Below are positions 23,300-35,339 of a DNA stretch of 64,000 nt, piece by piece. The stretch comes from Cymodocea nodosa (taxonomy: Eukaryota > Streptophyta > Magnoliopsida > Alismatales > Cymodoceaceae). The notes below the pieces were generated by a model. That model searched no databases and had not been told where the DNA came from. It worked only from the letters and a program-made list of their open reading frames with translations. The DNA lies in contig CM072339.1 of the NCBI GenBank assembly GCA_036874045.1, positions 9,059,501-9,123,500 of the forward strand, in the 5' to 3' direction. A program made the position numbers and the translations under genes. Numbering within the stretch: the stretch's first letter is position 1; every line of letters begins with the position of its first letter.

Positions 23300-23870
23300 T
23301 ATGCGATTCAAAGATATCTGTAATTAATGAAACAACTTTTTCTTTTCAAAATAGTAAATATTGATAATTTTCTTTAAAAGTTAGTTTGAAAAGCTTGAAT
23401 CATACAAGAGCTTTCTAATGTACCCGTGTAATGAGCTTTCAGTCAACAATCCCAGATCTGATCAGGACCTTAGGTTGCTAGATTTAAAGAATCCTTTTTC
23501 AGAACAACAATCCTTACATACCTATCTGCTCAAGTACAAAAGGCTCGTGATCAAACTGATCAATAAACTCTCAAAGATTTTCACTTTGTAAGCACTTTTC
23601 ATTTTAAGCACAGTATATATGTATTCCATTAATACAGATGCAATAAAACATAAATCTCATACAATTTTTACTTCTATGATTGTACTTAGAATATGAATCA
23701 GTTTCAATAAGCTTATACTTTTGATTAACAGTTTAAGATGAGTTACATATAACTTATTCTACAAGTTTAATCAATTAAGTCAAATTTGTGCATGATCATA
23801 TGCATTTTCCTTGATTCAAGGAAAACATTTAATCAAAATTTCAGAACGTCAGAAGTATTTAATGTTTTTC
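23300..23870 (-). repeat. Module M: noncoding block shared with gypsy G1 and G3
   Basis: Read on the minus strand, this matches 32740-33260 in G1 and 59700-60220 in G3. The best part includes TTTGATCACGAGC, CTTGAGCAGATAGGTATGTA, AGATCTGGGATTGTTGACTG, GGGTACATTAGAAAGCTC and GCATCTGTATTAATG. By eye it is about 90 percent identical to G1 over about 180 bases. No open frame is conserved among the three. In D it lies between pol and ORF3; in the gypsy elements it lies between the F-box cargo and the 3' LTR. Confidence 0.85.
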
Positions 23871-24090
23871 ATTTACATTTCCACTTAAAATCGTAAAAAC
23901 CATTAAAATTGATAAACTACTTAAAATCAATAAGATACTACTATGATTTTACAATAAATACATAGTATCTTAAGTAGCAGTTTAGATATTACTTTAGATA
24001 TTTATAATAAGTATATAATATCTATGAGGTGAACAACATCATCAATAATATTTATCTTTTTATGTGGAGTTTAAGCATTTTACACATCAC
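23871..24090 (-). other. AT-rich spacer between pol and module M in element D
   Basis: Very AT-rich, with ATAGTATCTTA-type short repeats. No gene or known motif seen. Confidence 0.6.
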
Positions 24091-27000
24091 ATAGCCTACA
24101 AATACCTAAATTTAATCTAATGTTGCATAATGTATTTTCGTCTAGAGGTTTTGTAAATATATCAGCTAATTGATTTTTACTAGACACAAATTCTAATTTA
24201 ATTTTTCCTTTAATTACGTTATCTCTTAGAAAATGATGTCTAACCTCTAATGCTTTGCTCTTGAATGTAATACAGGATTTTTGAAAAGATTTATTACAGA
24301 ACTACTGTCACAATAAATCTCAGTTGTATCATAAGATAATCCAAAATCTTCTAAAGTTTGCCTAATCCACAGAATCTGAGTGCAACACAGTGCAGCAGCA
24401 ACATATTCAGCTTCTGTAGTAGAAAGTGCTACATAGTTTTGCTTTTTACTAAACCATGACACCAAATTATTTCCCAATAATTGACATGTGCCACAAGTAC
24501 TCTTTCTATCAGATTTAGATCCTACATAATTAGCATCAGTATATCCTATAAGATCTATTGAACTATCCTTAGAATAATACAATCCGAAATTTTTAGTTCC
24601 TTGTATATATCTAAATATTCTTTTAACTACAATTAAGTGTGATTCTTTAGGATTAGATTGAAATCTAACAGAAACACACACAGCAAACATAATATCAGGT
24701 CTACTAGCAGTCAAATAAAGTAAAGAACCAATCATACTTTTGTATTTTCTTTGATCTATAGATTTTCCTATGTCATCAATATCTAACTTTAAAGTAGTAC
24801 TCATAGGAGTTCCTCGAATCCTTGTATCATTAAAATTAAATTTCTTAAGCATTTCATCTGCATATTTTTCCTGATTTAAAAATATACCTTTATCCATTTG
24901 CTTAATTTGAAGTCCTAGAAAATATGAAAGTTCTCCTATCATACTCATTTCAAACTGATTAGTCATCTCTTCAGAGAATATTTCTATCAACTTATCAGAG
25001 GTTGCTCCAAAGATTATATCATCCACGTATATTTGAACAACAATCTGATCTTTACCATCTCTCTTAATAAATAGAGTATGATCCACTTTTCCCATGATAT
25101 AGCCTTTTTCTATTAAAAAAGTAGACAATCTTTCATACCATGATCTAGGTGCTTGCTTCAAACCATATAAGGCTTTCTTCAATTTATACACAAAGTTAGG
25201 ATTTTTAATATCTTCAAATCCATGTGGTTGTTTTACATAGACTTCTTCATTAATTAAACCATTTAGAAATGCACTCTTTACATCCATTTGATATAATTTA
25301 AAATCCATATAACAAGCATAGGCCAATAATATTCTAATACTTTCTAACCTAGCCACAGGAGCAAATGTTTCATCATAATCTAATCCTTCTTCCTATGTAC
25401 ACCCTTGTGCAACTAATCTAGCTTTATTCTTTATAATTTGACCAGTTTCGTTAGTTTTGTTTCTAAAGATCCACTTTGTACCTATTATGGACTGATTTTC
25501 TGGTGGAGAGACTAATTCCCATATATCATTTCTGATGAATTGATTTAGTTCTTCTTGCATTGCCACTATCCAATTTTCATCAGATAATGCTTCTTGTATA
25601 TTCCTTGGTTCCACCATAGAAACAAACATACACATACTATTTAAATTTACTAAAGCTCTAGTTTTAACTCCCTCATTAATATTACCAATGACTTGAGTAA
25701 TGGGATGTGATGAAGAATAATGCCAATTTCTCTGATTTTCCTCACTATTCTCATCAACATCTGAAAGTCCATCACTTTCATCATTAGTTTGATCATTTAA
25801 GTTCATATTTTTGATTTTCTCAGATAAATCATCAATCTCTCTATTGATCTCTAACTCATTTGGATAATTGATCATATCATCATTATCAGCTTTAGACTGA
25901 GATTCTCTAAGAGAATTTTCATTGAAGCTTACATGGAGGGTTTCTTCAATAGTCCTAGAAGTCTTGTTATATACTCTATAGGCTTTACTTCTAGTAGAGT
26001 AACCTACAAAAATTCCTTCATCCGATTTGGCTTGAAATTTATCCCTTTTATCCTTAGTATTAAGAATAAAACACTTACAGCCAAATGGTTTCATATAGGA
26101 AATTTTTGGTACCCTATTAAACATAATTTCAAAAGGAGTTTTATTAACATGAGGTCTTAAATGACTTCTGTTAATAACATAACAAGCTGTATTTACTGCT
26201 TCAGCCTAAAGATTTTGAGGTAACTTATGTTCATTCAACATAGTTCTGGCCATTTCTTGAAGTGATCTATTCTTTCTCTCAACAACACCATTTTGACATG
26301 GTGCTCTTGGAAAAGAAAATCTGTGATCAATGTCATGCTCATTACAATAGTTATCCATTTGATCATTATCAAATTCAGTTCCATGATCACTCCTAAGTTT
26401 TTGAATAGAAACACTTTGCTCATTTTGAACAAAATTGCAAAACATTTTAAACTTTTCAAAAACTTCTGTCTTAGATGCTAAAAAATATACCCAAGTGTAT
26501 CTAGAGAAGTCATCTACTAAAACAAATACATACCGTTTACCACCAAGACTCATGATTCTTGTTGGTCCAAATAGATCCATATGTATAAGTTCTAAGACTC
26601 TCTTGCTTGAAATATCAGTTTTGGATTTAAAAGAGTTTTTGTGAAGTTTACCTAACTCACATGCATCACACATAAAGTTCTTTGAGTATTTAATCTTTGG
26701 TAAACCTCTCACTAAATGTTTTCTAGATAGTTTATGTAACAGTCTCATATTTATATGCCCAATCCTTCTATGCCATAGATATGCATCACTAGTTTCAGCT
26801 AGCAAACATGAATTTAAATCAACTGCACTAGAAGGTAAAGATAAAATACATACAGAATTTTTTCTTTTAGCAATAAACTTAATTTCATCTATATTTTTAT
26901 CAATTATTTTGCATACATTATCTTCAAACACTACATAATATCCATTTTCAGTTAGTTTTATGACACTCAGCAAATTAAATCCTAGGTTTTCTACATATAG

Positions 27001-27195
27001 TACATTCGAAATAACACAAGTAGGAGCTATTTGAACATTGCCCATACCTATGATTTTATCTTTGCTTTTGTTTCCAAATGTTACACTTCCTTTCATGGTA
27101 TTTGTAAAATTTTGTAATAGACTTTTTTGTCTGGTCATGTGACTTGACGCTCCACTGTCCAAGATCCATTTTGATGTTGTTTCCTCCTGCAACAC
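24091..27195 (-). pseudogene. pol remnant of element D (protease, integrase, RT, RNase H)
   Basis: Minus strand, in order: protease at about 27170-27130 (TSKWILDSGASSHMTR); GAG-pre-integrase at about 26790-26650 (LWHRRIGHINMRLLHKLS, CDACELGKLHK); integrase at about 26620-26000 (LIHMDLFGPTR, LRSDHGTEFDNDQMD, NGVVERKNRSLQEMART); RT at about 25640-24920 ([30 protein letters not shown]); RNase H at about 24620-24090 (YVGSKSDRKSTCGTCQLLGN, LSTTEAEYVAAALCC, SRAKH). Ty1/copia order. Only about four breaks, so this is the best-preserved pol here. Confidence 0.94.
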
Positions 27196-29446
27196 AAATT
27201 AAGAAAAACTTTTTCTTGGTACCCAATGTTGTTGAGGACCAAGTTCATTAAACGCATATTTCTTCTTTTTGTTTAAAAATAGTTTAACATTATCATTTAT
27301 ATTCTTGTTAGTTGTAAGTACTATTGATTTATCATTAGCTTCATACTCACATATAGTATTATTGCTTTTGCAATCATTCTTTTTGTTTTCAGATGTAGTA
27401 TAATCAAGACCAAACATATTTTTATCAAATGTTAATTTATTTTGGTCATGCTTATACATTTCTATAAGTTCATACCAAGATTTTGTACTTGTATTAACAC
27501 TTTCCGTACATACAAAATCTTTTTCTGCACAAGAATTTTTTGTTTTATCACATGTAGAATGAGTAATTGGTCTAATACAAGTGTGTTGAATTACATGCTC
27601 AAGTTTCTGAATTTTCAGTTTATTATAATTGTCTGAAATTTTAGAAACATTAGAAACTAAATTTCCAGAATAAGAAACAACATTTTTAGAAACATTTATA
27701 GTCATGTTAGAAGTACAATTTGACAAATCACATTGATTTATATTATTACTGCATGATTCATCCCTTGAAGTACCTACTTCTACATATTTATTACCTTGTT
27801 TCATAATAAAAGGAATTTTAGTCTTAGATTTACTTGAACTGCAACTAATAAATCCTTTATTGGCTTGAGATTCAGGATAATCAAATCCTAAGCCAAATTT
27901 ATAAGACACCGCAGGGGTACTAGTTAGTTTGTCTAACTTAGTTTGACTTAAATTCCATTTCTCAATGGTAGAATTTAAATCTTGCTCTCAGTTTTAATTT
28001 ATCTATCTCTAATTCAAGTTCATTTATATTGTTTCTCAATATTTCATTTTCAGATTCTATCTTTAATTTTTCAGCATTTATATTCTGTATTTGTTCATGC
28101 AAGATACATTCATTAAATCTAAATTTTTGCAAATCTCTAACATGATTTTCATTATCACATTTAAACTTTTCTAAAGTAGTAGACAGGAAACAATTTTCTT
28201 CTTCCATAATGGATGAAAATTTTCTAATATTCTTATCTTCCAGTTTACATACTTTAAGTTTTTGTAATAATGCATGATAAGCACATAATAATTCATCAAA
28301 GTTGAAATCTGAATGACTTTCAAGATCAGATATTACCTCAGACTCATCTGCCATGAAGCACACATGAGCAACGTCTTCTAACTCTTGTTCTCCTTTTGAA
28401 TGTGAAAATTTTGATATTGATTCCTTAGATTCAGACTCTTCAGACGTGTCATCTCAAGTGACCTTGAAAGCCTTTTTCTTGTAAAACTTTTTCTGAGTTT
28501 TCTGAGCCGTCTTCTTCTGATTTGTCCTACTTTGCTTTTCATTTTTCCTCATAGGACAATCTGGAGAAAGATGTCTAGGTTTCTTACAGTTATAACATAC
28601 ATACTTTCTGGATGAAGAATTCTTGTCATTCAATGATTTTGACGTTGAGGGTTTATCATTTTTGTTCCTTTGTTGTTTCCTAGCTTTTCATACTTTCTTG
28701 AATTTCCTAGTCAGCAAAATTAAATCCTCGTCAGAGTCAATAGATATATCAGAATCTGAATTAATTTCGAAGGCTATTTCTTTCTTCATTTTTAGTTTAT
28801 TGTGACTTAGTGATTCATTTAATTGAACTTCATAAGCTGTTAAATTTCCTATAAGTTCATTCGTAGTATAAATATTTAAATCTCGTGATTCCTCAATTGA
28901 TGTTACTTTCTGAGACCATTTAGAACTTAGGGATCTGAGAATTTTCCTCACCAAATCCTTCTGTTCAAAATTCTTTCCTAAACATTTTATAGAGTTTATG
29001 ATATCAAGAAATTTGGAAAACATCTCAGAAATATTTTCGTCTTCATGCATCTTAAAGCGTTCATACTTATGAATCAACATGTTTATTTTTGTCTCTTTAA
29101 CTTGAGAAGTACCTTCATGTGAAACTACTAATGCATGTCACACCTCATAAGCAGATTTATATGCCGACACTTTACTGAACTGTTCATAACTCAATGCACA
29201 AAATAAAATATTTAAGCCCTCAGCATTCAGAGTTTCATTTTCTTTTTCAGTAATTGTCCAAGTATTATAAGGAGTAGTTAACGGAGTATATGGTTTAGAA
29301 ATCATGAACCACAACTTATGATCTATACTTTGAAGAAAACCAGTGATCCTATATTTCCAATATTCAAAATGTATTCCATCAAATAAAGGAAGACGATTAA
29401 GATTTTGGATTTCATATAAAGAAAAATTACCATTTCCAGTAGCCAT
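27196..29446 (-). pseudogene. gag remnant of element D
   Basis: Starts MATGNGNFSLYEIQNLNRLP then FDGIHFEYWKYRITGFLQ, the copia gag entry, continuing with HKYERFKMHEDENISEMFSK and RKILRSLSSKW (UBN2-type). A zinc knuckle CYNCKKPRHLSPDC lies at about 28551-28594. It is followed by a predicted coiled coil at about 28363-27962 and an Asn/Ser-rich linker at about 27909-27199. About five breaks. A long coil plus linker between the knuckle and protease fits a large Sirevirus gag (family knowledge). Confidence 0.85.
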
Positions 29447-29630
29447 CTTACCTTAGTTTTTCAACCTATTTGATTTTAAACAGTCTAAAAGCTTTAAAAC
29501 AACTTGAGCCTTAAATCAATAGAGTTAAACGTATGCTCAGATATTAATTTCCGTTTAAAAACAAGGAAGGTAGAATAAGCAATGATATTAAATAAGTTGG
29601 TTTCGATTTTATATCAAAGATTATTCACAA

Positions 29631-29645
29631 AGCTCTGATACCACT
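29631..29645 (-). other. Primer-binding site of element D
   Basis: In the element sense AGTGGTATCAGAGCT follows the LTR end GATCCTACA after two to three bases. It matches the initiator-Met-tRNA primer site TGGTATCAGAGC exactly. Confidence 0.92.
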
Positions 29646-31220
29646 TGTAGGATAGTATGGCTACACAAGAGGGGGGTGAATTGTGTATTTTTAATATTTT
29701 TTGAAATATAATTGAAATTTTAAAACTCAAAAACAAGTCGAGACATTGTTTCCATAAAATCATTTTTATTCAAGGTTTCAATTACAATATACAATTCAAT
29801 TCTCCTCAGAAATTGCAGATGCAATTATATTTCGATACCATGTATCATCTAAACAATTTCATAACTACAAATAGAGAAAACTAATTTGCGGAATTTAAAA
29901 CTTTCCTCCCTGTTTGAGATCTTTCTTCTTCTTTTTCTTCTTCAACAATTTTTTAGTGACGAATATCTTGTCTTTTCATGCTTCACCGAATTTGCTTTCT
30001 TTTGATACTTCAAATCTTCAGTGATGAAAATCTTACCTTTTTATGCTTCACTGAACTTTCTTCCACTTGAGAGATTTTTCCCGAAGAGGTGTTTTTAATC
30101 CCTGAAAAAGATTTTTCTTTTGGTGTGCAGGGATGGTTTGATCCTTGAAAAGATTTTTCGTTTTGTTTGCAAGGATAAATTGATCAACGAGAATTCTATG
30201 CCTTTTATACTGTATCTTCATTTCATGCATATCCTTCACATTTAACCACTACCAGTTTTCCACTTCTCCACGTCTTTTCTTTTTCCTTTATCGAGACACA
30301 CACGTTCTAACCTACGTTTATATTTCGAATTTTCTTTAATCATCAGTCCTGGATCTCTGAAAAATTTCCTGAAAATAAACTTTCTCGTCCAAAAATTTTT
30401 CATCAGTGTAATAAGAAGTCGTTACTTTAATGTTAACTAAATGAGTAACACAAGTATATATATATAACTTAATGTTTCTAACTTAACGAGTTCACCAAGT
30501 GCTATTTCACGTGACAAGTACTGTAGCTCAACGAACTAAATCCGTGGTGTTATGCTATCTCAACGAGCCATCTCCGTTGTGTTATGATAACTCAACGAAC
30601 CAGTAATAAACAAATGTTTTTATAATAAGAATTTTACCACGTGCAAAAATAAGAACTTAAGTTTATAATGCTAACCTAATGCGTTGCCTTAGTGTTCAAT
30701 ATAGCAACTCAACGCGTTTAGTTATGTTAACTTAACGAGTTAAACATGAGCACCTCACGTGATACAATACAACATTCGTAACTTATAATTTCACCACGTG
30801 TATAACACTAACTTAACGAGTTCGTCTCTTCTTTTACTCACTAACTTAACGAGTTATCACGTGACCTATTTTAACCTTTAAGCCTCTAACTTAACGAGTT
30901 CTCATGTGACCTCCATACAAACAAAACTCTAACTTAACGAGTTGTCTAAACGTGCACTGTTCATGATACAAAAGATATAACATTAAAACATATCATGCTT
31001 TTCAATAAAAACACACGTTAACTTAATGTTTAGCTAAATGAGAAATTAATGCAACGAAACGACTAGTTATTAACTTCAGATCCAATACAAACAAGTATTT
31101 ATATCAGTAAGCTTTTTCTGTATTAATTGATGATTTTAATTTCTTTTCACAAGCAATAGTAATTGAGCAAATATGATTATTTTCATTCAGCACACATCAT
31201 CAAAACAAAAATACTCAACA
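29646..31220 (-). repeat. 5' LTR of element D
   Basis: 1575 bases, nearly identical to 20033-21614. Its outer flank at 31221-31225 is TTTAT, the right copy of the target duplication. Confidence 0.95.
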
Positions 31221-31225
31221 TTTAT

Positions 31226-32028
31226 TATTACCTAATATTTTGATAAGAAATCCTATAACAAGAGAAGAATGGAATATAGGAAGACCTAATAGATTTGAAG
31301 TACCAACTGTAAATTGTGGATCAGCTTTAATATTTTTTGATAAAAATTCTGCAATTCCTGAAAAATTATATTATTGGAGACCTACAGGAAATTGGGGTGA
31401 AGATTTACGCTTAAGTGTATAATTTTCTAAATAGATCTTGGAATGAAAATATTGTGATATATCTAGGACAGAAATCATTAATTAACCAAACACATGTCAT
31501 ACTTGATGGATATATATATCTTGTCACAGATATTTCAATTGCATTTGGATCTGATTTATACATAGTGAGCATAGACAGTTATGATGAATATATAGAAATT
31601 TTACCTATACCGAGTGATATAGCTAAACCACCATCTGCAGAATTTAATAAAATTCAAATAGGAATGTATAATGAAGAAGATGATCCTACTTTATGTATGA
31701 TACAATGGTGGGATGAACTAATGAAATTTCAAATATGGATTATGAAAGACATTAATGAATGGAAGTGGGAAGAGAAGTATATTGAAATAGATGTAAAAAT
31801 AGAAACTGCTACATTACCCTGGAACCAAAAATGATCCCTTTCTACATTTCATATCATTAATGGTAATACACTTGTATTTGAAATTTGTAATATATTACAC
31901 GTTTACAAATTAAAAAGGAACAAGAACTACATGAAAACAGAATTAATAGCAAGAAGAACAATGCCTAAAAAGTTTGCTTGGACTGATACATTTATTCCAT
32001 TTGTTCCTACTTTTCAATCATGTTCTTA
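31226..32028 (+). pseudogene. F-box-type protein remnant carried by G1 (C-terminal part)
   Basis: Encodes NPITREEWNIGRPNRFEVPT, LYYWRPTGNWGEDLRLSVYN, VILDGYIYLVTDISIAFGSD, MIQWWDELMKFQIWIMKDI and MPKKFAWTDTFIPFVPTFQS. It matches the larger copy in G3 (57740-58878), whose N-terminus has an F-box. The NP-T-E and WRPTGNW segments are typical of plant F-box associated/kelch-like regions. Only the C-terminal part is here because element D lies just upstream. A few breaks. It looks like host-gene cargo in a retroelement rather than a working gene. Confidence 0.75.
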
Positions 32029-33722
32029 AGCTATGATTTTGTGTGTTTAATATTGTGTGTATTCTACGTTTATGTAAAAAAAAAAATATCAATCCAGTTT
32101 GTTGGTATCTATTCTGGGAAACCAACTGGCTTGCTTGTGAGCCACCATAGGCATAGGAGCCTGGGTTCCACACAAGACACTGATTTATTAATATCTGTTA
32201 AGTGTTATTTCATTTTATATTTTTCTTTTATCTATGAATGAAAAGTTTTCAAAACCAAAATCGGAATATGTAGAAGGAGATACAAATGGAACAAGGTATG
32301 TAACCAATTACTTACCCTGAATTTTAAATCAAACAAAATTGTATTCATGTCTGCTACAATTACTGTACTTATTGTCAAATCTTTTATATTGAGGACAATG
32401 CAAAATGTAGGTATGGGGGGGAGGTAATTAAAGTAACAGCCATGTAAGTTTGTTAATTAAAATGGTACTGCAAAGTTGTGGAAATTGAAAATTTTTATGA
32501 ACTTGCTATAACTATCCGATAATTGAGACTATAAAATTTATAAATTGTAACTGTTTGAATGTTATATTTAGAAGGCTATATATGATACTATAGAATTTAT
32601 TATTTATGCAAATCTAGATATAGTATCTTATGATTTTTTTGAATTTCATGAGTTTAACAGTTTCACGATTCTAAAATGAAATCAGAATGCTTAATGAAAA
32701 ATCAGTAAATTATCTGAAGTCTTGAAGGAGCTGAGATGTGAGTTCTAGATTAAATGAAACACATGATTAAAGATACATTTAATTTGATTGATTGAACTTG
32801 TAGAATGATTTATGTGTAGATCTTATTAAACTGCAGAAAAAGTATGAGCTTATTGTTATGGATTCATATTTTTAGTAAATGATAGAAATAGGACTATATG
32901 AGATTGGTGTTTTACTTCATCTGTATTAATGAAATACGTACATATACAGTATGTGATTAATGCTTTGTTTTGTGTGTATTTTGATTGAAAAAAAATAAAA
33001 ATAAAAATAAAAATTTGAGAGTTTATTGACTTGTTTGATCACGAGCTTTTTGTACTTGAGCAGATAGGTATGTAAGGATTGTTGACCTGAAAAAGGAATC
33101 TTGAAATTTGGCAACCTAAGATCCTGATCAGATCTGGGATTGTTGACTGAAAGCTCGTTACATGGGTACATTAGAAAGCTCCTGTATGATTCAAGCTTGT
33201 CAAATTAACTTTTAAAGTACGAAAAAAAAAAAAAAAACATATACTATTTTGAAAAGATCAAGTGTTTTGTGAAATATAAATATCTTATGAATCGAGTATA
33301 TTCTCTATTATCTAGAATTGCTATAATATGAATCTAGAATTGACTTTTGAAGTTGTTTTAATAGAGATACAATTCTTTATTCTACTTGTCTTAATCATAT
33401 TGAATTGGATTGTACTTTGATTCGTATGTTGTTGAAATTTCTTCTAGAAATCTTATTGGAAAATTCAGGATAGCAGATGATGAAAAGAAAAAAAATGATA
33501 ATATAATTAACACCTATGTGATGATGATATACTTTCTATGTAATTGACATATATTCTAAGTATATTTGCAGGTTGATTACTGAAACTTACAGAATATATA
33601 TTCTTATGCTGATCAGAAAGAAAAAAGAAGAAGAAGAGGAATTAATTCTAGCACTTTTTGAAAGACCAATTAATTAGATCTTAGTTTGCTAAGGGACTAG
33701 CAAAATTTAGGTATGGGGGAAG
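32029..33722 (+). other. 3' noncoding region of G1, with module M and purine tract
   Basis: It aligns almost throughout with 58879-60676 of G3. It contains a conserved block GGCATAGGAGCCTGGGTTCC (32150), TGCAAAATGTAGGTATGGGGG (32399), module M (32740-33260), an A-run at about 33219-33236, and the final purine tract GGTATGGGGGAAG (33710-33722) just before the LTR. The GTATGGGGG string occurs twice, near 32410 and 33711, so the first may be an internal purine tract. No gene. Confidence 0.8.
32740..33260 (+). repeat. Module M, G1 copy
   Basis: Matches 59700-60220 (G3) and the minus strand of 23300-23870 (copia D). It carries two short GATTGTTGAC repeats about 65 bases apart (33076, 33140), one of them in GGGATTGTTGACTGAAAGCTC-like context. 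Confidence 0.85.
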
Positions 33723-34651
33723 TGTTTAGAATGAAAAAGTGCATATTATTAACGGTTAAATGATGGTTAATTGCATAATATTTAGCTTATCATATGAGAA
33801 TTAAGCCATTATGTTATAATTGCACTGTTATATGCTTTAATTGAAGAATCTACTTAATTTTGAGGAATTAATGTCAATTTAGTACATTTCTGAACTGTCG
33901 GTAAGTTGTAGGCTGTGAAATTCTTAAGTTTCCGAATTTTTTGATATTTCAAATAGTTATGTTTAACATACCGAACATATTTCGGACAGTTATGTTTAAC
34001 AGACCGAATATGTCGGATAGTTATGTTTATATTACCGAACAGTTATGTTTTGAAAGAATATTTTATTATTTCCAAAGTACACGTGTCGAAACCATAATGC
34101 ATGACTTAAGTGAACTTTCGGTGAGTTATCTCTAACTATCCGAAATTGCAGCTGGGCATCAGACAGTTATACTTGTAACCCTCCGAAATCTCTTTTTATT
34201 TTATAAAATAGCTATGGACACATGTCATGTTCTGGTAAAGTGACTTAAGTGGATTTTCAGTGAGTTAGCTATAACTATCCGAAATGCATCTGAGCATCGG
34301 ATAGTTAGACTTGTAACTCTCCGAAATGGGTATTTTATTATTAAACTGCTGTTGACACGTGTCAAGATCTGGTAGCTTTACTTAAGTTATATATCTGTGA
34401 ATTAGCTGTAACTATCCGAAATGCATCTGAGCATCGGATAGTTAGACCTGTAACTCTCCGAAATGGGTATTTTATTATTAAACTGCTGCTGACACGTGTC
34501 GAGATCTGGTAGCTTTAGTTAAGTTATATATCGGTGAGTTATCTCTAACTATCCGAAATTACAGTTGGGCATCAGACAGTTATACTTGTAACCCTCCGAA
34601 ATCTCTTTTTATTTTATAAAATAGCTATGGACACATGTCATGATCTGGTAC
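33723..34651 (+). repeat. 3' LTR of G1 (partial, expanded minisatellite)
   Basis: Begins TGTTTAGAATGAAAAAG directly after the purine tract. The G-box minisatellite has five boxes at 34080, 34219, 34356, 34493 and 34632 (two read CACATG), spaced 139, 137, 137 and 139 bases. The 5' LTR has four in the same period. The right part of the LTR is not present, and an ORF3 fragment follows. Confidence 0.9.
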
Positions 34652-35339
34652 TTTGATTAAAAATGTCTACCAACGATAAGGCCATGCTATTGAACTAAGT
34701 CAATTTGTTAAATGGGCCACATATGCAGTTGTGAATAGAATTCAAGTGAATCGGTCTTCAGTTTTCATCTCCAAATTAAGAGCAGCACAGAAAAAATTAT
34801 TTTATGGAGATTTGATACCAGTATTAATGGTGGACAACATTGACTTCATGAAATGGACATCTAAAAGGATAAAATCAAGAGCCATTTCAGTGAAGGAGTA
34901 CAAAAATTATAATGTTGCAGCTACTAAGAGGGCTGGACCTTCTAGAGACATTATAGGAGTTGTTGAATGGATAAATCAATTAGAACAACAACTAGAAAAG
35001 CTCCTGAAGGAAGTAGATGAACTTAGGAAAAAAGACTAATTGTATTGTTCATCTACTTGTAAAAAAAAAAAAAATATATCTGATTGTAATTTATTTATAT
35101 ATATATGAATGTTTGAACAACAAGTTTATTCTGAATTAATGTTTGTGAATGAATGATGTACATGTTTGAAGCATTACAAGACTATTTTAAAAGAAATTGA
35201 AATGAATGACTAATGTGCTTGAAGGCACGATTATTTAAGAAACACTTGAATATGTTTACAAATTATAGAAACTCTAATTTCTACATAATAGGAAATGAAA
35301 TGTAAGTTAAATATGCATATAATGTTCAGATTTAAATGA
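34652..35339 (+). pseudogene. ORF3 C-terminal scrap plus 3' noncoding
   Basis: Encodes the end of the gypsy-type ORF3: MNRIQVNRSSVFISKLRAAQ, KKLFYGDLIPVLMVDNIDFM and the leucine coil INQLEQQLEKLLKEVDELR, ending near 35039. AT-rich sequence homologous to 19290-19600 follows. It is directly fused to the LTR of G1 on the left and to an LTR D fragment on the right. Confidence 0.85.

Larger units (their letters stand above)
20033..31220 (-). mobile_element. LTR retrotransposon D, Ty1/copia, Sirevirus-like, full length but broken
   Basis: Complete structure on the minus strand: 5' LTR 29646-31220, primer site, gag, protease, integrase, RT, RNase H, a noncoding module, ORF3, purine tract, and 3' LTR 20033-21614, flanked by TTTAT. 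Length is 11188 bases. The LTRs are both about 1.58 kb and differ by only a few percent, suggesting an age of the order of one to two million years at usual plant rates (inference). Coding parts have about ten breaks. It sits inside G1, between ORF3 and the F-box cargo, so it is younger than G1. A solo LTR of the same family is at 44066-45819 and a fragment at 35340-35857. Confidence 0.95.
10440..34651 (+). mobile_element. LTR retrotransposon G1, Ty3/gypsy, Athila-like, broken, split by element D
   Basis: 5' LTR 10440-12646, primer site near 12655, gag remnant with zinc knuckle, protease-RT-RNase H-integrase order (13903-16733), ORF3 (17070-19289), inserted copia D (20033-31220), F-box cargo (31226-32028), 3' noncoding region, purine tract and partial 3' LTR (33723-34651). 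RT before integrase marks Ty3/gypsy; [11 protein letters not shown] and [13 protein letters not shown] are Athila-like. The LTR starts are nearly identical, so insertion was recent on an evolutionary scale. Breaks number in the dozens. The bases on both sides of D carry the same TTTAT, which shows the two halves were once contiguous. Confidence 0.88.

Noticed and set aside
31226-32028. F-box remnant in G1 as an intact host gene at this locus
   Set aside because: It lies between the halves of a retroelement, lacks the F-box end, is broken, and has homologous flanks with G3, so it is element cargo.
32926-33171. Minus-strand open frame over module M in G1
   Set aside because: The frame is not kept open in the G3 or copia D copies, so the conservation of the module is not due to this protein.
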